This document shows positions 1 through 19,300 of a DNA stretch of 64,000 nt, one piece after another. Source of the stretch: Stratiolaelaps scimitus (lineage: Eukaryota; Arthropoda; Arachnida; Mesostigmata; Laelapidae); the NCBI GenBank assembly GCA_019614645.1, contig JABWDB010000047.1, positions 372,001 through 436,000 on the forward strand, in the 5' to 3' direction. Positions within the stretch are counted from its first letter, which is position 1, and the number at the start of each line of letters is the position of its first letter. The translations under genes were made by a program, and so were the position numbers. The notes below the pieces were generated by a model. That model worked only from the letters and a program-made list of their open reading frames with translations, was not told the origin of the DNA and made no database searches.

Positions 1-211
1 CGGACAATATTTCTAGTCAGAAGTTGACGTGGGAGGGTGTGGACTTCTCGAAGAAGCAACTGAACTCTGGGTGGGTCTCGCTGAGCTACTGATGGTGATT
101 GGAGCAATCTGGGGGACGATTGCTGCGTAATTGCCGCTCGTGCGCAGCTGCTATTCACAGACAGTAGATCAGGGTGACTGCGTCGTGAAGTGAAGTGATT
201 TGTCAAGCAAA
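1..211 (+). other. Moesin 5' leader or upstream region
   Basis: Sequence before the chosen moesin ATG at 212. The ATG context is AAAATGG, a good eukaryotic start context. No TATA box or upstream coding exon is evident. The transcript start may lie outside the window. Confidence 0.5.
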
Positions 212-8284
<8,073 letters not shown>

Positions 8285-11200
8285 AGAACGAAAGAGGCTA
8301 ACGAAGACTAATGAACCAACACGAAGAACAACCGAGGCCGATGTTGAATGAGGCTATAGAGAGAGAGAGAGAAGCACCCAACTATAGAAACACCTAAGCA
8401 TAGTACAACAAAACGCGGAGGGGAACTGCAACGGGTTAAATCAATGATAAAGAGAGAATGAAAGAGCGAGAGATAACGAGAGATGGAGACATAATGAAAA
8501 ATGAGCGAAAATTGCCGGCGGGAACATCAGTGACATAACGACGATATATCGACTACAGTAATACCGCCGATTCACCCGCGGGTGGAGTCTCCATTTCAAT
8601 TCCGGAGTGCGCAGTATAAAAGGGACGAGTAGACCTATCCTCTATGACGATGACATCAACAACAACAACAACAGCTACAGCAGCAGCAATAATAATAACG
8701 ACAACAACAACAACAATCGTCGAGTACATTCGTCAACTACGTTCACGAGACGTCCGCTATCCGTATGCTATTTGTGATCGTCGGTGACTGTTCCCTCATC
8801 AACAGCCCATGGACAGAATCATTTGAAGTTTTTATTTTGTTTCGGCAGTTTGACGGATTACGATCTAGCAGCCTAACACGGGATAGCGACAGCGGCGGCA
8901 GCATCGTTCGGTCTACCGGAAAGTACAGCGGGATGCCGCTAATTAACTGTCAGATGGGTGTGGAAAAGTATTGACTTGGTCAGCTCCAAAACGGGGGTGG
9001 TGGGGGTGGTGGTAATCGTTCATGCCCATGGACATATTCGTGTGCAAAGATGAACTTTTCGGCTGCCGTCTGTGAGGTTGCCGGATTTGTCGGAATTAGA
9101 TTTGTCTAACAATAAGTGTTTTCTCTCTGCTGGCTGCTTGGGAAACGAACGAAAGTAATTACTCTGCACCTTTTAAATATATAGATAAAATGTACGTGAG
9201 GCGGTCAAACATAGGTTAACTATGTCGTAATGTTAACTATGTCACTGACGACATGCTGTTAATGCAAATTAAAAAATACTATTAATAATTAGGAAAATGA
9301 AAAATGCAGGTGCTACGACGCGTGGGTGTTTGTGCCGGTCGCAGAGAGAATTCCGCCGTGTTTCTATCTTTGTTGAGTTCTCCACAAATCGAAGATGAAT
9401 AAGCAGCAATAGATGATTGCAAAGTGGCGGTTCAGTACTATCGATGCGCGGCTAGGACCCCCTCCATCCCGACGCTACAACAACAAACATGATTATTGAG
9501 CTACTTCATTATAATTATCGAATTCAGCTAAACAGACAAATAAACAAACAAATACTTAGGAGACAACAGCAAGCGTATCAACGGAGCCGAGGGGTCTAGC
9601 CAGCATATAATGATTTGGGTGATCTTCCTTCTTGATGATGATGTCGCCTGAATCGTTCACCGTGGCGAAGTGGAAGAATGGCTTAAGTTTAATGACTGAT
9701 CATGATGACGATTATTTACTATTAATTATTATTCTACATATACGATATAACTTTACCTGCTCCGACCACTTCGTGTGTCTACGTTACTACTAATCGATGT
9801 TATCACTGCGATTAGGTAATTTTTGGAAACAGTTCTACGAGTGATCTGTTGCGGTGCTTATATATATATATATATATATATATATGAACAGTGACCTTCG
9901 GTTGCTTTCGGCTGCTTGCCAACCGGGCACAGCAAACTGCACTGATACACGACTAGACTTTGATGGTTTTGTTTCTTTTATACCTAAATTGAACCCGTTT
10001 GGGAAACATGTCCTACTTCCTATGCGATTCGTGTTGTTTTCTAGCTATGAAACGAGAAAATGAACGAGCCAGTACAAATGAGATGAGATCTAACAATGGA
10101 TCATTTGAGTGGTCATTCCATGTTTGCCGTCGATCGATCGTGTGTAGGGGAGCGCTTGCGACGGCCGAGTTAACAGAGTCGTTAAAAGCCTACTTAGGAA
10201 TAGCGGTCATACGAGAGGCAATGATGTCCCAATGTGCGGAAAGCAAACGAGTCAGCGTTGTCGCGCCGAGCGAACGGCCATTCCGTCCAGCTGGGGCCGA
10301 ACCTCCACAGATTCATTCCATGTTCATATCGTTGTTGCTTGTTTCTTGATGCAACAATAGCAGCAAACTCACTTACTAATAGCAAAACAACAACCACTGT
10401 ACGTTCTTGACCACAATTCGTAGAAACATATGACCGATAATAGTGTAACGTCTCCTGATATCCGATTGAACAATGTGTGCGCCTCAAGCAATAGGAAAGG
10501 AGACATTGGACGGGGAACATTCAGCTAGAAGCTCAGCCGCCGGTGCGCGAGAGTGTACAATTGGTGTAATTGTCATAGGCACATTATAGCTTGCGAAGAA
10601 TTCATCCGATATGATATCAGTATTGTAATGTTTTCCTTACGACTGGTACGCGGACCACATGACGGAACAAGGACTGGAGGTGTAAAACATGGGGGCACAA
10701 GCTAGGCTAGGCAGATTAACAAAGGATAGGATCCCGTATGCTGGTGGCGTTTTTGAAGACATGGAATCAGGATGTGGATGTTTGTATGGACAGACAAGCG
10801 AATATTTTCATTGATTGAACTTCGGACCATTGCAGCGCGATTGGGAATATTCAAAGATCGTAAGCAACCGAGAGGGAGCGAGAGAGAGGATAGAGGACAA
10901 TAGCGAGAGTACGAAATGAAGAAACACATTATACGAGAGAGAGAGAAATAGAGAGAGAGAGAGAGAGAGGGTGAGTGGGCAAAAGAACGTACGTGAACGA
11001 CGCATGGAAGAATGAAATATATATATATATGTTGTAACCTGAAGATCATTGATCACGAAACCGCTAAGAAGTGTTTTGTTTTTTCTTCATCGTTGATATC
11101 GAAGAGGTTTCTTTGGCTTTATTTTTCTTAATAACGAAAATATTGCTATATCATATTGGGTGTAAGAAGTCACTGAGGTGATAGGTATGGACCGGTTGAC

Positions 11201-13348
11201 GATTTCTGGAGAACGTCAATCTCAGAGTTACACGTACGGTTCGGGGACTTCCAGGGGTTGCTAGGTCGTTGGTAGGTCGGGGGTATTGTAAAACAGGGGT
11301 AGTTTACGTGGGGGGGGAGAGACCACGCAATGGGGCAATGGGCTACCTTCAGTAGGGAAACAGGTTAATGGCGGCAAGCTCACGGGGCTAACTGCAATGT
11401 TAGGGCGGAATTATTGTCGAGATTTATATTTGGGTAAGATGGGAAACAGTGAACAGAATGAGTTAAGTAGAGCCGATGCACCGGGATGCTGTGAACGATA
11501 TCAGGATATCGGTATGAAGAAGCGTGGGTGGACATGGGTCTCGATCATCGTTAAGAGTGGCCGTGATCATGTGTGGCGAGATTCGTATTTCCGAACCCGG
11601 AGGGTCGAAGGATACCCGGGTTTTCGGCGGTGTGTACGGTCCACATTGGCTTGTGACTATTGGCTCAACGTCGCGTCAAGTGTTCCCGAAATATATCCCA
11701 TAAAAACAAACAGGTCGAGTGGCATTAGCTGCTCAGTTCCAGATACTTTAATGCCAATTCTCATATATTCGAGAATATGAAAGCGCAGATTTATAAATTA
11801 AAACGGTTACAGGTATGTCATCGTTCCTTAGAATAGGATCAATGTCGCTATTCATTTTACGTTCATGACAAACGAATAAAATTGGGACTTATTAACAGTG
11901 TCACACGTTAGCCCGTAGCAACAAACGTCTGGGCATGCAAATATGACTCAATCTCAAATCAGATCGAGTCATTGTCCTGAGTGAGTCAAGCAGGCATGGG
12001 GCTCCCTTGATTTGGAATGATGCTGTATCAATCATAGGAATCGAACGGGGATATTCATCACCAGTAATTCTATGCTGATCGGTCTCTCAGCTAATCGGCG
12101 TCTCGAGGCAGTGTCAACCGAGATCGATGCCTCCAACATGCTGCTGTCCATACAGACTGTTTGCAGCAAAAATGGTGATAGGTAGATTCGCCGTAGGCAG
12201 ACGAGCGTAAACTTATGAAAGACAAAGACAACATATCCATGTCTTAATAAAATAGTTTATTTATTGTACACATAACTTATATCTTCTGCATCGTCGTATG
12301 CGTCTGTGTTTGCGTGCAAGCCTATACTGTAACGATATTCTTATCCGACATAGGTGGATGTAGTTTATTGAAGCGACGTGTTAGCCTGTTGGCATCCTAG
12401 TGTACATTTCGTTGAATTGGTAATCTGGATTGGCTCCGTGTTTTGGTCTTCATTTGCCTTCAAACGGCGGTCCATATATTCGCTTATAGACCAAGGGCCT
12501 AGAGAAGCAGTTTTGTCGAAATACAGTCAAGCCACGATAACGTCTGAGTGTGGGAGGGAGCATGTAATAGGATCTTTCTCATTTTGACGGAATTATATTG
12601 AATATCAAATAAGTGGATGCCAACAATTTATTAGAGTCGCCATACGGATGCAATGATTAATTCGGACCAAGATGAAGTATCTACAATATGCACAGCATGT
12701 CTCGTTTGACGACATGGTTCAGACTCGAAAGTGTTCGGATAGTGATGCTTAGCTCCCGAAATCTCCGTACTTAAGGACGCCCTGTAGGCCCAAGAAGCTG
12801 GATGCATTACACATGGTGCATGTGTAACGCCACGAATCGTTGGCAGACTACGAATAACAGGCCGTGCCCCCCCTAAAAATGATTAATAACTGAAATGATG
12901 AATTAGTAATGTATTTGTAAAAGGCAGGTTTTTCCGTTCACTTTAGGATGATGTGCCCAATGATGATGGCCGATACCACGGCCCCCCCCCCCCCCCCCCG
13001 TGCGACCTTCCAATGACAAGACTAGATCTGCTAGTCCGTTCGTAATATTTGGTGCAGTGCATGTTCATCAGGTGTTTGAGGTAACTGAGCTTCCATAGTG
13101 GACATGTTTTAATTACATGTGCTTTAATGAATAGCCACTTCCCCTGTCACGATACGTCGCCCACCCGTCCCTTCATCCATTTGATTGTTCTTCTTAACGA
13201 CACGTTCAAGACATCTTGATTGATCCAGTCCGTCTCTGTTAAGACCTCGATTGTACGCTGGAATAACACAACGACAAATGCCCTCACATAAGGCAGACTA
13301 CCTAATACCCTGGTGGTGAGCGTGTGCCCAGCGTAGCAGGACCACACT
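8285..13348. other. Convergent 3' region between moesin and the zinc-finger gene
   Basis: No convincing coding exon is seen in these 5 kb. It holds the moesin 3' UTR with CAA/CAG runs (8655-8725) and AATAAA signals on the plus strand at 9539-9544 and 11875-11880. There are (TA)n at about 9858-9885, (GA)n at about 10936-10970 and a run of C at about 12981-12999. Minus-strand AATAAA signals near 12253-12262 could end the zinc-finger transcript about 1.1 kb after its stop. An open frame of 127 codons at 11397-11780 resembles no family I know. Confidence 0.6.
9539..9544 (+). terminator. Candidate poly(A) signal for moesin
   Basis: AATAAA hexamer about 1.25 kb after the moesin stop codon. It is the first canonical plus-strand hexamer I found downstream. 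A second one is at 11875-11880. Confidence 0.35.
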
Positions 13349-16300
13349 TCACCAGGGCATGATGGTCGAAGCTGGCACCAAATCGTTCGGTAGAGGGTGC
13401 GGATGAGCCAGTGGAACCATCGACGGCGGTGGCTCCCTGGGAGCCATTCCGGGAACTAGAACAGCCGGCTGAGACATCAGGTGTGACTGCATCATCGAGG
13501 CATCTAAACCAAGAACAGCGGGATTTGTCTGCAATGTGGACAGCGTATAAGATATGCTAGCTTTAGTTGATGGTTGTTAAATAACAGGAGTTATTATCGT
13601 AAATAATGTTCCCGGAATTGTGGTCGAAAGCATCGATCAAACAAGGGTGTTGACTACAGAAAAAAATGTGTCGGCTCCACTTACGACATTCGAACTTAAT
13701 ATATATCTACGTGGTGTGGCGTTCTCACCACTGTCCGGGCGTCCTCATTCATCGGAAAAAATGACTCAGGTATCCAATTTAAGAAAAAAAAACCTGAGGA
13801 CAGGTAGTGCGTCCAATGGTAAATAATGATACCCCATTTTACCAATTGACGAAATTCGTCGGCTGCCCTATCATATTGTCCAAAATCAACTGCCAATAAG
13901 ACCACCTGCCTGGCCAACAACAGTTTGCTGAATTCCCACCGGCTGGTGGACGTCCCCAGGTAAGCCTCTGTCCACCGTTCCTGTGGACGCATCGCCTGGC
14001 GAGACCTCTTCTTCGCTAATTGGTGTGACAGCGGAGCCTCGGCTCGATTCTTGAGCCCTCACATCGTCCTGAGCGGTGCCCCCGATACCGTGCTCGGATT
14101 TGATTTGAGCTCCTCCGTAGCCAGCTAACTGCACCATCTGCATCGTCCGCAGCATCGTCGTGGGATCACCAGCGTCCGCTGTAGGCAGCCTTTGTTCCAT
14201 TGTTTCAAGTGCGCACCGTAACGCTTCACCCTGTTGACTCAAGTCTGTTGATGCCGATCTTGTCTCGGTCGCATCACTCCGAGATGGACATGGTGGATTT
14301 TCATCGATTTGATTCGATGATGTGTCGTCTCCCTGCGCTGAATTACTTCCGGCATTAGACGGCTGCCTGTGCTCACAGTACCGACAGTCGTATGATTATG
14401 GTTATTATAGTTATTATTTATTCGACAATTACATAAATTAACTAAGAACACGAGTACCATTCATTCGTCATATTAATGTTGATTTCAATTTGCGCTTTCT
14501 ATGCGAATTCATAAACACGAATTGCCCATATTCATTTCAGTACGGCGAAAAGTACGGCAGTACCTAATTGTAGCTACCGGCTATGATAAGCGGGCGACTA
14601 GACGTTCGAAATATTGTTAATAATGGTATTATTATTGTAATTATTATTATTATTAAAGTTAACACCGATTTCACACGCACTCGGCAGACTTGCTGTGTGC
14701 TGCAAACGTCGCCGCTTCGTTATGGATCCGCATGTGTGTCTTGAGCAGGTTCGACGTCGTGAAGCCCTTCTGACAGACGGTGCAAACGTGGGGTCGCCGG
14801 CCTGTGTGTATGAGTACGTGCGTGTTCAACGCGGACTTCTGAATGAAACCGCGGCCACAGAACTCGCAGAGGTGAGGTGCCTGGGAAGCCGACCGATGAC
14901 GTCAAACCGCAAGACAACCGCAAAAATACGAAAATGAAACTAATGAATAACGGCACTCGCGATCTACCGAACCACCGTGACCGTTGTTTTCTGAACAACT
15001 CCCGATAAGCGGAGAGAAGAGCCATCAAAACGTATTCGAGGGACAACGTACTCATCTTAGCGTTCTGCTTCGAAATTAGCCAATTGAACTAGAGTGAATG
15101 CCTCTAGTTACCCTCGATCGAATCTGCAAAATGTATTGATGCGGATAGCAGATTTTGCTAGAAGCTGGGGAAGCCTGTGTAACTGACTCGATATATTCAA
15201 AATGTCCAAAATAGCAGAGTAGTGCTATTTTGTGTCGCCAATTTCTGAACGGTTCCGGTTTTGATAGGAAAACAACACCTACACTTCACATTCGTTAAGA
15301 ATAGGTCTCGTCTCAAAGGGACACTAGACACAGTATTGACAGTTTCCTACTGAGCAACTCAAGCTTGAAAGCTAACTCTCGGAAAACCTGTTTTGGTAAG
15401 TTCTGCGTTTACCCTAAGTCATGGGAACTACCGCCTCCCTCTTACTCTAAACGAAACGTTTTCAGGCAGACTTCCGGGGGCCTTCTTGTCCTACCTCTCT
15501 TGTATGCGTCCGTATGTGATCTGTAAGAGTCGAGCTTTTGGCGAATCCTCGTCCACAATGCTCGCAGATATATGGCAGCTCGCCCGTATGTAGCCGTTCG
15601 TGATTTTGAAGATGTTGACGTTCACGAAAACGCAGCGGGCAGTAACTGCACGGATGAGGTTTCTCCCCTGTGTGCGTCATTTCGTGCCTCTTGACGCATT
15701 GACGAGTGTTAGTCCTAAAGAATACATGACAAATTCGATGGTGAGTTGCCCCCACAACAACGTGATATACGTGAAATATATGTCAAGGGAATAATCTCTT
15801 TTATTGATTAGAAATAAGTTGCTCCTATTTTCGAACGAAATCGCAAACAATACCCGAATGCTGACGATCAGACTTGAGGTTTCTTCCTCGAGAATGTGAC
15901 GTCTGTCGAATTTTGATTGTTGGCAATTGTTATAATTGCTTACCGCGTGGATGTGGGTACCCCGAGCACCCGAATCTTTAGCTCAGAGACAAATCCCTTC
16001 ATGCACGACTAATGCCGTTAATTTTCCGCAATCAAGAGTCATTTCCGCTAATGGACATACAGATTGGTTGGGGTCTCACCTGTATTTGTTAGTACTTACA
16101 TGTAGTCGCAGTACTGACACTTGAAGCGCTTTCCGCCAGGCACCATGGGTGCAGATAGTGGCCGACCGCGTTTCTTTGGCGGCATGCTCGGATCCTGCGG
16201 AGGCCTGAAATAAACAACGATAGTCCTATATCATCGATGCCATAGTAGGAGTTGTTTAATCGAAACTGTTTCATCACCCATTAAATTGAAGAGGAAAACA

Positions 16301-19300
16301 ACTGTCAATAAACAAATGATGATTTCTTGTTTCTTTACTTTTTTCTTCGTTTCTTGCTGGCTGCCGAAGGAATCGTGGTCCCCTCGTAGGCATCTGTAGA
16401 ATCTTGCTCGGCTAGATCATCGCTGGTTCCGGCAGCTGGTTCTTGCTTAACTCTTCTCCGCCTTCCACGGCTACTTTTACTGGTATCACACGCTGGAGGT
16501 TCCTCCTCGTCGAGGCCATTTTTCGTTGTAGCAAGATCTTTGAGAGAAACCTGCAGGCGTATACACCACAGAGTAGTAATATGCACAACACGTCTCGATG
16601 AGTAAACCGGTTCAACTGATATTGGTATCTGAACGTTCAGTCCAACAGCGACATCCTAGAGAATTTTGCCGAACGCACAGACTTCGGAACCTGTCCGCTT
16701 CTAGCGCAATATATTGATGTGTGCTCTCATTTTTTCACTTTCATCGGTATATGCATGTTCTTTTCTATCGGTTCGTCCAAGGCTATTTACCTTGATGACA
16801 ATACGCTCAACGGCTGGATTTTTTCGCGGCCTTCCTCGCTTTCTCCGGGGCGCCTCCCCAGCGTCCTGCGATCCTGCCAACATTGTTTTGTTGTCCTGCT
16901 GTACCGGCGAGACGTCAACATGCACTACGCCGTTCACTTCAGCATCCTAAGAAATCGAACATCGAGAAAACGTGAGACATATGCAGATTGTATAATAAGG
17001 ATTTCATCAAGGACACTATATCATCCAATATACCAATATAACAGTAATAGAATGAAAAACTTTCGAAACTCACTGCCTCCTTCTCGGCAAGCTCGTCATC
17101 GTCCGGCTCGTCATTCGCCAAAATCCGAACACGATCCTGAACCTTCTCGAAGTCTGCAAAGTTTCGATCGAACCCAAAGGTACTTGTGCGGGTTAGTATG
17201 CCTATGGACAATGATCGTAAGGCGAGCGTTACACACCTTCGAAATCTATACTGCCCCTTGACAGGCTGAGCAGTCAGCAACGAAACAGCATACAGGTTTC
17301 CCTGGTAGTGACTCACTCATAGGCACACATTTATACGTAAACGCAATGACTCAAGTGGCCGACAAGGTAATGAAGCAAGCCGAACCCGCCTTCTGTCCCA
17401 TCGATGAATGCTTTGCTGCAAAAGCCTAACTCCTTGATTCAGCAGTATTGTGTCGTCCGAACGGGTGCAGAACGTTTCCGACCAAGACCGAACCAAACAT
17501 CTATCCTATTTGCTGTAAATATATTCCATCATGGTCATTCGTCCTATTACAAGCAATCCTTTAAAAAATGCGCCTTTTTACACCTGGAAATACCGACAAT
17601 TATTAATATTCTTTGGCTCTCTTGCCTTCTATTACTTCTGGCGATCCTGACAGGAGTTCCTCCCATAATTGAGCGATATCAAACGCTTTCTTCATAGTCA
17701 ACTCCCCACGCTCAGCTAGCAACCGTCGACGAATTTCCTCCGAACGAACTCCGGCAATCAACTGATCTCGAAGACGTTCGCGAATCTGTAGGAATTCATC
17801 GAGTCGTTAACAAACAATTAATCACCATGCATTCCACACATTGTTCATATAACTGGCCTACGTCGTTGACAGGGTTAAATACCGAAATGGTTCTGAGTAA
17901 TCATAGTAATGAAAAGCCCTATCTATATCAAGCACTAACCTTAGGAAAACCACACGCTCGGCCAAGCTGTTTGAGATCTCTGATGTAATCAGCAATAGTT
18001 TCGTTCACTTGCTGAACACGACGAAAAAATATCAGCCTAACGAAAGGTAGATGGAAAAACAACGGCACCGAGAGAAAACACCAAAGGGAATAAGTTGTTA
18101 GCACCTATTTGCTCGATTCGACTTAAGCGTAGTTCAACTAAATATTGTCCTTCATCGATCCCGTTTAGAAGAACGCTGGAGAAACGTCTCTAAGTTTCCC
18201 TTCATGAACTGGCGGTAAACTTGTGTCTCCTGAAGGTGGAAGCATTACTTCAACTCTTCAACAAAACCACATCTAATCAAAAGGAATGTATCATATCGAA
18301 TATGAAAAGTCGACGGATACTGTGCACAAAGAGATTTTGGCCCCTGGCCTACTATGAATGGCCTTTTAATTCAAGTCGAGCTAGTTCTATCTACGGTGAT
18401 GTAACGAATTGAGTCTTGTTTCGACACCTTCTATCAGGCACCTATCCGAATCAGGTATCCTTTGGAAGACGTTACCTTTTAATGGCGGCTCCGTCTTCGT
18501 AATGAAGCGCCACCCTTAGCGCTTCGATTGCTTCGTCCGCCGTCAACTCACATGGCTTCACATCTCCTTCACCTTGTTCTTCATCTTCATCTTCGAGTAG
18601 AGACCTCTTGGACGCCAAAGCTTCATTAAGGATACTGCACACTGTACTACCGCCTCGACGTCGCAATATAGATATCTGAAAAGACAAAAGTAACAAAGGG
18701 TTGCCTATTCATTTCTTTGTGAAGACTACCAGTAAAGATTACACCATGCAATGAATATGAACTATAATAATTCATGGGCAAAAGCCCTATTGCTACTCCC
18801 ATGCTTTGAGTTGAAATATACCAAATGTCATCTGCCAGTCTGTAAATATCAAAAGTAGTAAGGTTATATAGGGTTTGTTCAGTTTGCTAGGTGACTCTAG
18901 TTACATCGCCTCTTGAGTTTACAGGAGGCATTCTCAGAAATTCTCCCACCCAACGCATGCATTGACAGCGTTACGCTGTAAACAACTCACGGCTGCGCTC
19001 CTGTTGTCTGCGGGATATTAAAGTTTCACTTTGTCTCTAGAATACGACTGAAATGATGATGTTGCATATTTCCCAATTGTACTTTGAGTTTTGGCGCGTT
19101 GAGAGAGAGAGTATGTGCAAGCGAAAAAATCTACCAGACGATGGTACGTTTTAGGCGCTTCCCTACACCAACACGGAGTGACTCCGAAAGACCTTAATGA
19201 TACCAACCTTTTGTTTATTGTCAACGATGTCATTTGCCTTGAAGAAGCAATCCAGAATGATTTCGTAGCTTGGCCAATCCAACTTAGCAGGATCAAAGGC

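Noticed and set aside
11397..11780. 127-codon plus-strand frame downstream of moesin
   Set aside because: No family resemblance, no signal or domain pattern, and the region has UTR/intergenic texture; likely chance.
13349..13528. Reading the last zinc-finger exon in the frame starting DKSRCSWF
   Set aside because: It would follow from a different donor (GCAG|GTGGTC), but the translation is a less protein-like Ser/Gly mixture; the frame ending VPASTIMPW fits a phase-0 donor.
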